Shown: positions 36,008-46,411 of the stretch, piece by piece
Numbering within the stretch: the stretch's first letter is position 1
How the letters are laid out: each line of letters opens with the position of its first letter
From: Ananas comosus
Lineage: Eukaryota > Streptophyta > Magnoliopsida > Poales > Bromeliaceae
Direction: 5' to 3'
Length of the DNA stretch: 64,000 nt
Assembly (NCBI RefSeq): GCF_001540865.1
Contig: NC_033629.1
Span: 13,164,373 to 13,228,372 of the forward strand
Notes under the pieces: generated by a model
Seen by the model: only the letters and a program-made list of their open reading frames with translations
Told to the model about the DNA's origin: nothing
The model's database searches: none
Program-made: the position numbers and the translations under genes

Positions 36008-37871
36008 TGTCACGTCCCGGATTTCACGTTCTTCGAGCACGCCGACAAATCCGCCGTATACAAAGAAATTTTTTCTGTATACAAAGCGATAGCTGTATTG
36101 AATTTGAAAACAAACAACGTTACAACCAGTAGTATAGAGCTGGTAAAAGAACTAGTATAGATAAAAACGTGGATCAGTACATACGCAGTATCGTGGTACA
36201 AAACTCTCGCTCCAGCGAGATATAATGTCAGTATGTAATGAACCAAAAACTACAACTACATGTAGCTGCTCCACTAGCTCTGGCTCGTCTGGTAAGGCTC
36301 TAACTCGCGACGCCCTTGCCACGATCTGTCTCAGAAGAAGCAGCAGCCGGAACAGCAGGCTCTGCAAAAATAGTGATAACAACTGGGCGTGAGAACTACT
36401 GTAAAACAAGTAGTTTTCAGTGGGTGCCACCCTCGACATCATTGGTCCACCCACTAAGTTTACAGAAGTAAGCAAGAATAATAGGAAAAGCTAGAAAAAC
36501 TCTACAGCTAAAATGCCACTACACTATCATGCTCTAACTCTAACCATCTGTAGTAAATGTCAATCCTGACCCAATCTCTCCAGGAATTGTGATACACCCG
36601 TCCCGCCTGTCAAAGCTACACTAACAACCACCACGCTGGGTAGTTAGTGGAGAGCAAGTCCAATCAGGACACAACGACACCAACGCAATAGCGCAAAGCC
36701 CGACTCCGGAGTGGCACTCGTGGGCGCTATCCAACCGAGTATGCAAGCGTATCTCTGTCGAGCTCAATCAGGCTCTCGCAGGCTATAGTCAAGTACATAG
36801 GGTCCAACTGGTCTACCAACCAACAAGTGACGTGCCCTCACCACAATCTGATGCCAGAACGGCAATCCGGGTCCACCGTCAACCCCAACGGTATCCGACA
36901 GTCCGGAACAGTATAAACTCCACTGTAAAAATAGGCTCAGCATTTCAGCACGAGCGTAACAGTAATCTACACTACCTGGGATATCCACCATACTGATACT
37001 GCGGCGATATAAAATAATAACGGCTCCTAGAGCTAAATCTGGTAGTGTAAACAGGTGACAGGTCCAAAACGCTGGTTTTCTCCTATGTCATATTTAAGTC
37101 CAACATGTGCTAATAGATATAGTCAAGAACAAGGCTCTAATTCAGATTTTATTCATAACTATGCTAAATTCATGAATCGAGCAAATGCGATATACAAAAC
37201 GTTATTACGCACATATGCCGACTATACAAATATACATAGGAGAGAACCGACGATTGACCCACCTCGAAAGCTAAACCCAATCCGGCGCGACGTCGAGAAC
37301 GGCGGAATCGCACCCTTGTCCGGCCTCCCCGCAGCGCTATGACGACGAAAACACGCTCGAACGGCACCGCGGCGCGACGTCGAAGACACCCGAACTCCCC
37401 CTGAGCTCCTCCACCACGCTCGGACAAGCACAAGGAGAAGAGAAAGAGAGAGTGCAGAAATCCCTTCTTCTCTGTTCTCTCTTTCCTATATAGGGAGGGA
37501 GAGGGGTGGTGATACGATCAAGGCAAGAAAATGACCAAAAAGCCCCCCTTACCTACCAATGTGTACTGGTACACGTGCATTTGTACCGGTACAAATGGCA
37601 ACCCAAGAGCAGCTGCGCGAGCACTGGCGAAATGTACCGTTTACACCTCGATAGTTGTACCGGTACAGAAAGATGTACCGGTACACCTTGATGGTTGTAC
37701 CGGTACAACGGGCAGAAAATCTGCATTTTACAGATTTCAGTGCTACATCTCGCTCTCGCGTCTCTACTAAATTTGTTTGGCGTCCATTTCGCGCCAACGC
37801 GACTCGGACTTATCCCAACACTCTCCCGATGTGTCGACAAGCCCCAACCGCTGAATTCCAGGAATACTACA
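36008..37871. mobile_element. Solo LTR with 5-bp target site duplication
   Basis: A 1864-bp block starts TGTCACGTCCCGG and ends with TACTACA, giving canonical TG...CA termini. It is flanked by the direct 5-mer TTAAA on both sides (36003-36007 and 37872-37876). Base composition changes sharply at both edges. There is no gag or pol sequence and no second LTR, so this fits a solo LTR left by recombination. A palindromic TATA-like string cctatatagg lies at 37485-37494. The lineage is not determined, though a TGTCACG start is common in plant Gypsy LTRs. Confidence 0.8.
37561..37707. repeat. Cluster of TGTACCGGTACA palindromes in the solo LTR
   Basis: Five 12- to 14-bp palindromes of the form TGTACCGGTACA occur: 37561-37574 (a variant with TGG), 37581-37594, 37656-37667, 37674-37685 and 37696-37707. 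Their spacing is irregular. Perfect dyad symmetry and repetition suggest protein-binding sites or a repeat-expansion product. Function is unknown. Confidence 0.85.
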
Positions 37872-38210
37872 TTAAAATTTGGAATTTAAAATAATAAATT
37901 TTAATTTTATGATTACAAATTATAAATTTTTAAAATTTTAAACTTAAATTTTAAATTTATATTTAAAAATTAAATATGGGGTTCCAAAGGTGGGGATTAA
38001 GGGTGTCAATGAGCCGAACACGAGGCGGCCCCACATGAGTTGCCTCATTAAAGTATCTGAAAAATTCAGCTCTTATTCGGCTCGTTTATTAACAAGCAGA
38101 ACACGAGCTGGCTCACGAGCTAGCCAACGAATAATAATAAGTTAAATGGATTAGAATAGATATAGGTACAAAATAAAATTTATAAAATTTTATTATAAGC
38201 ATCAAACTTT
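37872..38210. other. Spacer between solo LTR and copia remnant
   Basis: AT-rich flank, then a stretch with 'gagccgaacacgaggcggcc' and 'gctcgtttattaac'-type motifs (about 38010-38130). No gene was recognised. Confidence 0.4.
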
Positions 38211-38372
38211 GATCTAATGATTCGTGAACGTCTACAATCCAAAGAGCTCATCACTGCTTATGTTCCTACTCATGAACAGTCTGTAGAAATCTTCACAAAA
38301 GCTCTCGGTTTAGATCGATTTTCAAATCTATTGTCCAAATTGGGCATTGCGAATCTACATTCTCCAACTTGA
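38211..38372 (+). mobile_element. Ty1/copia polyprotein remnant (RNase H C-terminus)
   Basis: One open frame of 53 residues ending in TGA reads DLMIRERLQSKELITAYVPT then HEQSVEIFTKALG and LSKLGIANLHSPT. This is the diagnostic last part of copia integrase-RT-RNaseH polyproteins (IRE.....I...YVPT..Q.ADIFTK.L). The rest of the element is missing. About 230 bp of downstream flank then leads straight into the breakpoint of the segmental duplication at 38603. Confidence 0.85.
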
Positions 38373-38847
38373 TAGGAAGTATTAGCAGGATTTACAAATC
38401 AAATATCGATTTGATCAAAATTCTAATTAGCCTAACTTATCTTACAAATGTGTATGGTTTTATATACTTTCCATTATTAACATTTTGCTCTTGGAAGATA
38501 TGGTCAGCTTAGCTTTCTTTTATTATTATTTCTTATTTTAGAATCATCTTGTATCATATTTAAGATGGACGAAACGATATTAATAAAAACATATTGAGTT
38601 CAACTTATCAGTAATTTGAGTCCGAGAAAAGTTCAAAACCGTAGTCAAGTTCTAATTTTGAACAAAAATCAATCACCGGCAACACAAATTGGTGAATCCA
38701 CAACCAAATTAACCATCAAAAATCACTCTTTTGAGTCTTTTCCACGACACCCTAGCATTCACCAACGATCCCAATCAAATCACTTCCCTGGGAACTCCCA
38801 ATCTCAATCGAACCCCAATTCACGAACAGGAGAAGGAAAGGACTCAC

Positions 38848-39105
38848 ATCAACGATGGCGCCCGCGGCCTCGGTGAGCGTGGGGGAGATGTCGAACAGGT
38901 CCCTCCTGATCAAATCAACCAGGGTGAGCTTGCGAAGAGAGAAAGAGAGAGACCTAGAGAGAGAGGGAGGGGTGGTAGGGGAGTTACACGTGGAGGTTTT
39001 TGGGGGAGTCTTGGATGGAGTAGGTGGGGAGGTACTCCTCGAGGTTGAGACGGTTGAGATCCATCTCCGCGGCTCCGCGCTCGACGAGCCCAGAGCTTCG
39101 GCCAT
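38848..39105 (-). pseudogene. GPAT9 5' fragment (exons 1-2 only)
   Basis: Copies of GPAT9 exon 1 (39105-38988) and exon 2 (38905-38848) lie on the minus strand. Exon 1 has an 8-bp insertion near 39070-39078 that shifts the frame after MAEALGSSSAE, so the catalytic protein cannot be made. Exons 3-12 are absent because the duplication starts inside intron 2. The promoter region is retained, so an aberrant transcript is possible. Confidence 0.9.
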
Positions 39106-39709
39106 GGCGGAGCTCCTCCAACAACACCACCCACAACAACAAGCGGAGGAGGAGGACGAAGACGACGACGCGCACTCTACCCCACTGCTCCTCCTATTTT
39201 ATTTTTCCTTTTTATTATTGTTATTAAATTAATAATTATTATTATTTTATTATTATTTACTTTTATCGGGTCCGATCTGGTGGTTCCGTCCACTCCACCC
39301 GACTCGAAGTCTCCCGGTGCTCTTCCGTGAATAATATTATTATAAATATAAATTAGATTAGATATATATACTGTTCTATTTTAATTATATAAAATCAAAT
39401 ATTAAATAAAAATATTAAAAATAAAAAATAAAAATTCAAATCCTCGCAGTGAATCACCATCGTGCAAATCGCTTTAATACTCGTGCCGATCATCAATTTC
39501 CCCTTTTTTTTTCCCTTAATTATTTCGCATAAAGGGCTAGAGACGGGCCTCGGACCAAAACCGGCCCGTTAAAGATCCAAGCCCCATTAATTGTTATTAT
39601 TATTACTAATCCATTAAATTGTGGATTCGGGTTTCACTGACGCTTGTTTGCGAATTGCGAAGCCCTTCTCTTCTCTCTCCCTCTCTCTCTCGATCTCTCG
39701 ACCGCCGCC

Positions 39710-42700
39710 ATGGCTACGACGTCGAAGCTCGAGAAGAAGAAGACGAAGAAGAAGATGGAGGGGGAGGAGGAGCCCCACGAGTTTCGTGGCTACGGCGATG
39801 GCGATCGCGTTGAACCGGGTGGCGCTCGTAAGAAGTCAAAGAAGCGGAAGCTCCAATCCATGGAGGTACCGGAGGTTTCTAGGGTTAAGGACGAGAAGAA
39901 GAAGAAGAAGAAGAAGAAGGATGAGAACAGAGAAGAAGATGCTGTTGAGGAGGGAGAGGAGAGGAGGGGGGTGATCACGGACGAGAGGTTCGCGGCGGCG
40001 CAATACGACCCGAGGTTTCGGCGGATGCCGCGGAAGGAGGCGAAGGTCACGATCGACTCGCGCTTCGCCCGCATGTTCACCGACAAGGACTTCGCAGCTT
40101 CGGCGGCGCCCGTCGACAAGCGGGGGCGGCCGAGGAAGGAGGGCGCGGTGAATCCGATGCTACATTACTACCTTCAACAGGATGGTGAGGAAGAAGAAGG
40201 TAGGTTGAAGCTTGAGGAGGAGGAGGAGGTTAAGGAGGGATCGGATGAATCGGAGAGTGATGAGACTACTACTACGACTACAGATGAAGAAGAAGATGAC
40301 GATGATCAGGTGATAGATTGTTCTAATTTTTTGCTTTATGTTTGTAAAAATTGAGTTTTAATGCTGAATTGTATCAGAAATAGTTGTTTGTTTAATTTGG
40401 TTTCTATAAAAGGTTATAGAGGTCTAACCATGCGATTGTTTGTTGTTTGTGAAAATTTCTAGTACTCTGTTAATAGCGATCTATGTCGGTATCTGATGGC
40501 TAATCACGATGACACGCCGATGATCAAGAATGAAACTCACCGGCTCGCAGTTGTTAATTTGGATTGGGATCATATCAAGGTCTGTTAGGTTATGAATACA
40601 TTATCTATTTTGCTCTGTTACTTTTTTTTAAAAAAAAGTCATATGGGTTCAATTTTGTGTTGTGCTTCTTGTTTATCACTTTAGCCTGTTGATCATCACT
40701 TTGTTGGTTTCTTTTTTTTTCCCTTGCATTGGTAGGCTGTTGATCTGTATGTGGTGATGACTTCATGTCTCCCAAAAGGCGGGCAAATCCATTCGGTGGC
40801 TGTCTATCCATCCGAATTCGGACTCAAATGCATGGAAATCGAAGCAATTCATGGACCATCTGGTCTTTTTGAAGACAATGATGATAATAGCGAAGATGAC
40901 TCTGATGTTGACGATAACAAGTTACGCCCTTATGAGCTCAACAAACTAAGGTAGCTACCATTATTCTATGTTCTTTTGGAGCTAATTCATTTCTTTACAT
41001 ATGCACGATTATATGGAGATAAAGTAGAGGGAGAAAGAGATACTTGAATATTTGCCAACAATTTTGGTTGTTTATTTTGCATGAAGAAATAATTTTTGGA
41101 AAGCAAGTTTGCTGCATATTGTCCTGGGAAAGTGCATTTGATTGGCAATCCTATTGTGATACAAATTCTCAGCTGTGTTTTCTATTTTTTGGACCTCTTG
41201 CAGGTATTACAATGCAGTTGTCGTATGTGATTCAAGTGCCACTGCAAATCACTTGTATAAGACTCTTGATGGTACCGAGTTTTTGAAAACTTCTAATGTG
41301 TTCGATTTGCGATCATTCCCGATTCCGTGGAGTTCAAACATCCGCCTCGTGATATTGCAACCGAGGTAATTCTTTCTTGCTGGTAGCAGCTGAATGAAAC
41401 TTCTTGCTTTGTGATTATACTATTAATCTAACATGTGATATTATTATTACTACATCTATGGCTTTGTTTCGAAGATACATAATTTCTTTCTTACTAGGAA
41501 AAGAAAAGTTAGATTCTTAGTTAAAGTTGCAATTTAAGCAAAGGCTACCTTTTTTCTCCTCTTTGCTCCTTTGGGAATGACCGAATCTCCTTTGAGGTTC
41601 CCGTGAATTTGAGTTTTTTCCTCTATATATGGAGTTCTAATAAGCACATGCTACATTCTCAGAAATACCTCACTCATCTCTTTACTTATTTTAGCACTAT
41701 TTATTTATTTCATCAGAATTTTTCAATTCTATTGCATTATGTCAGTTTGGCAAGTCCGCTTGTCGATAAAAAACTTGCTAGTAAATTTATGCTGATTGGT
41801 CCTTCAAAAAATTGCTATTGGAAAATCTATATTTGTGGTAGTAATTTCTAAAATTGGTAGACATGAACTCACTTGGATATATGTGTTTATACTCAGGCAC
41901 CAGTGAACTACAAAGAACCAGATTTCCAGACTCGTGCTTTGCAGCATAGTAGAGTTAAGCTAACCTGGGAAGATGATGAACCAGAACGCAATTAGATTTT
42001 GAGACGCAAGTTCAATCCAAATCAGGTATGCCTTTTCGCCTACTGATTTGGTTGCCAACTATATATAGTTGGTATTTGAGTCTAGAATGTTTGCTCATTC
42101 AGATCCATATATGGCTCTTTTCTCTTGCTTATGCCTTGGATATGATCAGCAGTATTGTTTTCTTTCTCAGTAAATAGACCTATTTCAATAGCTTAATGCT
42201 ATTCAAAATAACTTCATCTTAATAATTATATAAAGGTGTATATTTTCCACATTGTTTTGTTTACGAGGAAGTTCACATAGAGTTTCATATGATTGTAAAA
42301 CTGTTCTTCAATGTTCTGAAACTAACTTCACCTTTCTACACATAATTGGTCTTTATTCCTAGTGTGCGCACTCCAATCCAGGTGACTTCCTCTTAGTTTC
42401 AGCATCTTGGGGCGCATGTGATTGTTTTTTAGTCTATATTTATAAATAAAAAAAAAAAGTATTCTTGTTATTTTTTGTCTTAAAAAACCAGTCACTTAGT
42501 ATAGTTTGTTTATCTATCTGCCTGGTTTGTGTAACTGGAGCCCTTTTTTTGCCTGCTACAGCTCGATGAGTTCAATGAATACTTAGATTCCACCGATGAG
42601 AGTGATGAAGACGATGATGAGTACAATAACCAAAATGGTGTTCGCAATGACGATGAAGCTGAGGCCATGCCCAACGGTGAAACCAAGAAGCGCTTAGGAA

Positions 42701-43893
42701 GAGAGAAACTATTAGCTCTTCTACAAGCTGGAGATGATTCGGACTCTGATAAAAGCAATGACAAAGACCTGGAGATCACTTTCAATACAGAGCTCGAGGA
42801 TCTAAGCAAGCGCATCCTCAAGAAAAAGACAAAAAGTCGGAGACTGTTTGGGAGGCAGTCCTTAGAAAGAGGAGCGAGAAAAAGAAAGCTAGAAAGGATC
42901 AGTCAAAGCACTTAGATGATGAAAACAGTGATTCTGATAAGGAAGAAGCATCTCAACAAGATGATGATGATTTCTTTGTTGAAGAGCCTTTAGATAGTGA
43001 AAGTAGCAAGCAAAAGAAGGGTCTGAAGGGTAAAAAGGGCCAAAAAGGCAGTAGAAAAGATAGAGACGAATCTCCTGAGAGAGAGAAGGAGAGAGAAGCG
43101 AGTAGGGCAGAATTGGAACTGCTATTTGCTGATGATCAGGATGTGGATCAGGGTCCCAAGGGCTTTAATTTGAAGCCCAAGAAGGTGAAGAGCAAGAAGG
43201 GGAAGGAGAAGTCTTCAGAGGACAAGCTTCCGAATGTAGATCTTAGTAATGATCCGAGGTTCGTTGAACTCTTTTCGTCTCATCTCTTTGCTTTGGACCC
43301 AACGGATCCAGAGTATAAAAGGTAATCTTGAAAACTTTGCTCTACTATGTTCTCATTACTGTTTCATGTTGCTTGTTAATATCTAAAGTAAGGACTTAAT
43401 TACAAATTTAGTCCCTGAAGTTCTGATCCAATGTCGATTACATCATCAAAGTTCCAACTTCAACAACTTAGTCAAAATTTCCTCCTGCATTGAAAGGGAA
43501 AAAAACATCATAAACCTTAAAAGATGTGATAGCAAACAGACTTCACTGACTATTTTATTTCTGTCAAATTGAAACTCAAAGGACAGTTGTTGAAATCAAG
43601 GTCAAACTCATTGACTAAAGTTCCAACTAAGCCTTCAATTAGTTTAAGACAACCATGTTACTTGCATTTTACCAGGAGTGCTAAAAGTTTGTTATATGTG
43701 GATTAAACACGAGTGCGGCGTATATTCGAAAGCGAGCAAAAAAGCAGGGAAAGGATTCTCAAGAAGAAGAGATACCGGAAGATAATTTGCGCAAGCCATC
43801 GAAACAAGATATACCGCCACCTGAAGAGGGACTACCAAATGTAGACACAGTTCCGCAACCTAGCAGGGTGTCATTAGAGAAGAATGAGCTATC
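39710..43893 (+). pseudogene. ESF1 second copy, inactivated
   Basis: Exon equivalents are 39710-40309, 40463-40579, 40736-40950, 41204-41365, 41897-42025, 42562-43321 and about 43711-43893. Exon 1 still encodes the intact N-terminal 200 residues. Five lesions were read directly. A 1-bp deletion in exon 4 (about 41313) shifts the frame. An in-frame TAG stands at 41993-41995 in exon 5, where the parent has AAG. A net 1-bp loss with base changes occurs in exon 6 (about 42820). The last acceptor is changed from AG to AC (43709-43710). The C-terminus is lost at the LINE junction (43893). A truncated protein of the first four exons could in principle be made, but it would lack the C-terminal signature. 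Confidence 0.95.
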
Positions 43894-43980
43894 AAGTTGG
43901 GAAGCTGTTCAGTGCGAACCGTGTCGATCCTATCAAGTTAGTGCGAACCGTGTCGATCCTATCGAGTTCCGCAACCTAGC
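43894..43980 (+). other. Patchwork breakpoint between ESF1 copy 2 and LINE
   Basis: The 87 bp are built from short pieces found nearby. gttgggaagctgt (43896-43908) also occurs in the LINE at 44207-44219. A 38-bp piece (43907-43944) matches LINE 44011-44048 with one mismatch. Part of it is repeated at 43940-43968. gttccgcaacctagc (43966-43980) repeats ESF1 43850-43864. Confidence 0.85.
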
Positions 43981-44935
43981 TCCAACTGCCTTTGGGGACT
44001 GGAGCAGCCTGTTCAGTGCGAACAGTGTCGATCCTATCAAGTTAGTGCATGCCACAAGTCCTTTCCAACTGGATGAAATAAAACAGGCAGTTTTTCAATT
44101 AGGGGGCGATAAGGCCCCGGGTCCCGACGGCTTTCCACTAATATTCTACCAAACATTCTGGGACATTATTAAAGGGGATATCTTGAATTTATTCCAGGAG
44201 ATGGAGGTTGGGAAGCTGTCTACCAGCCCTATTGACTATGCGTTCATTTGTCTAATCCCAAAAAAGGACGGTCGTAAGCGGGCAGAAGACTTCCGACCAA
44301 TTAGTCTCCTGAACGGAATACAGAAGATTTGTCTCAAAGGTTTTAGCTAATAGGTTGGAGTGTATTATGAGTGATCTGATATCCCCCTTCTAATCGGCTT
44401 TTCTTAAGGGGAGGAATATTACTGATGCTTATGCAGCGGTACGCGAACTGATTGGTTGGGGAGATAGGCAATCTGTAGAGGGAGTTGGGGTTAAGGTGGA
44501 CTTTGAAAAGGCCTACGATCGAATCTATTGGCCTTTTCTCTTCCGTGTTTTAGAGTGGTAGGGCTTCAATGATAAGTGGTGCAATTGGATCAAGTTATGC
44601 GTCTGTTTTGCCAAAGTGGCTGTACTATCTAATGGTGAGGCAACCAGATGGATTAAAACAAAGAGGGGGATAAGACAAGGGGATCCGCTGTCCTCTTTTC
44701 TCTTCCTGTTGGTAGCGGAATGCCTTGCCCGATTGACAAATGAGGCAATCTCGAACAATCTCCTAAAAGGCCTTGGCCCTAATGAGGCATCTACGATTTC
44801 TCTCATTCAATCGCGGATTGTACTTTCTTCTTCTTGAAGGCCAAAAAGAGACATGAAAAACTTGAAATTCTTGTGGCAACTCTTTGAATGGGCGTTCGGA
44901 ATGAGAATCAATAGGGAGAAGACGAAGCTCTATTA
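43981..44935 (+). mobile_element. LINE reverse-transcriptase fragment (inactive)
   Basis: Reading plus, it encodes the linker and fingers/palm of a plant non-LTR retrotransposon RT: FQLDEIKQAVFQLGGDKAPG then PDGFPLIFYQ, FICLIPKKDGRKRAEDFRPI, then after a frame change VDFEKAYDRI and RGIRQGDPLSSFLFLLVAEC. The frame is broken near 44325, and in-frame stops occur near 44390 and 44560. The YADD-equivalent region near 44815-44830 is degraded. The endonuclease and the zinc-binding 3' region are both missing, so the fragment is truncated on both sides. Confidence 0.88.
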
Positions 44936-45694
44936 AATTGGCCGGATGATATATCCGATGCTAAATAAATATGTATTCGGATATGGATGTTAAAAATAGA
45001 AATCCGACGAATATAGATTCGGATATGAATTTTGACTAAATCCGAACCCAAACCCGAATTCGATCCGAAGCTGAATTTATTTTGTATTATATGTAATATA
45101 TACATAAAAATTTGATGGTAAATTTAAATTTGTATTTTAAAAATTTAAATTTAATATAATATATTTTGAAATATTAAAAAAATAAATAATTGTTTCTGGT
45201 TCAAATTTTCAGGTTTGGATTCGGATTTCAGATTTCTGGTCGGATTTGGGTTTGGATATAAATTTTAAAATCCGTCTGGTTCGGATCTCAGATTTGGAGT
45301 GAGATTCGGGTTCGGATTTTTAAAAATCCGGCCCGATCCGACCCGTATATATCTCTTATATATATATAATAGTATATAGAGCTTTCGAAACTCATTGTCG
45401 CGCAAAAACTTTAGAAACTCTGTCGCCCAAAAACTCTTCCTAGCGCGAAACTCGACGGAGAGAATGGAGAGAAAGGAAATGGAGAAAAGGGAACGAGATG
45501 CGGCGGAGTATGACGAGAGAGCGGAGAGAGGTAAAGAAAATAGTTTTGCTTATATTTTTATGAATTTTTACTAATTTGCTTGTTCCTATTTAGAAAAAAT
45601 TAAAAAGATGAATAAACCTGGCTCGTCTTCGTCCCCTTGTCCAATAACTCTGATCGCCGGTTCTCCGCCGGTCACCGGCTCAGTCACCACGTAG

Positions 45695-45725
<31 letters not shown>

Positions 45726-45954
45726 TGTAATGAGATTTTATATGTTTCTTGTTTTTCGTTTTCTTTTTTTTTTCCCACGCTACCCTGTCCTTCTTCCCCG
45801 AGCTCTTGCGCTCCGTCGCTCCGGCCATCAGGTCACCGTCGGAGTCCGTCGCTCCGGCCATCAGGTCACCGTCGGCTCAAGAGATAGTAGGTATATATAT
45901 ATAATGAGATTTTATATGTTTATTAATTTTTTTTGTTTTTCATTTTTTTTTTCT
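44936..45954. other. Repeat-rich spacer
   Basis: 44936-45350 is AT-rich with many 'ggattcgg'/'aacccgaa' strings in both orientations, like an old degenerate inverted repeat. 45690-45720 is a (TA)n tract. 45808-45875 holds a tandem pair of about 35 bp containing 'cgtcgctccggccatcaggt'. Open frames here are low-complexity and not convincing. Confidence 0.5.
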
Positions 45955-46377
45955 CTTTTCCAGAGCTGGAAACAACAACGGAGGAGACCGGCACCGGCGA
46001 AACAACATTCCCAGAAGATGGTGCGGAGGATACAGGCACCGGCTCAGGGGTCACCGGCACCGGCTCAGGGGTCACCGGACGGTCAGCCTCACTGCACCGG
46101 CTCAGGAGATGAATAGTGCGGAGGAGACCCGGCACGCGCACAGCGGTCACCGGGGCACCGGCCTCAAGGAGATGGGATGCTGTGCGGGGGACCGGGCATC
46201 GGCTCAGCGAGATGATGGTGCGCGGGAAGACCGGCACCGGCTCAGGGTCATCGCATATCGGCTCAGGAGATGATGTGTGCGGAAGGACGACCGGCACCGG
46301 CTCAGGGTCACCGGCGGCTCAGGAGATGCATGGTCGAGAAGACTGGCACTGATTGCGTTACGTAGATAGTTATAATA

Positions 46378-46411
<34 letters not shown>

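Larger units (their letters stand above)
38603..43893. repeat. Segmental duplication, copy 2 (decayed)
   Basis: A direct-orientation copy of 25798-31103. The left edge follows the copia remnant and the right edge is the junction with LINE sequence. Both genes it carries are inactivated here. Identity is very high over the shared leader and ESF1 exon 1 (two substitutions in 600 bp) and lower elsewhere. Confidence 0.95.

Noticed and set aside
37055..37433. Open frames inside the solo LTR
   Set aside because: They lie inside a sequence defined as an LTR by ends and target duplication; no gag or pol similarity.
36000..38000. CRISPR-like spaced palindromes
   Set aside because: The TGTACCGGTACA repeats have irregular spacing, are in a plant LTR, and no cas-like gene exists; the organism is a eukaryote.
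45637..46297. Long frames with Tyr-Ile and Pro-Val repeats near the palindrome
   Set aside because: Produced by (TA)n and the 'accggctcagg' arrays; low-complexity on both strands.
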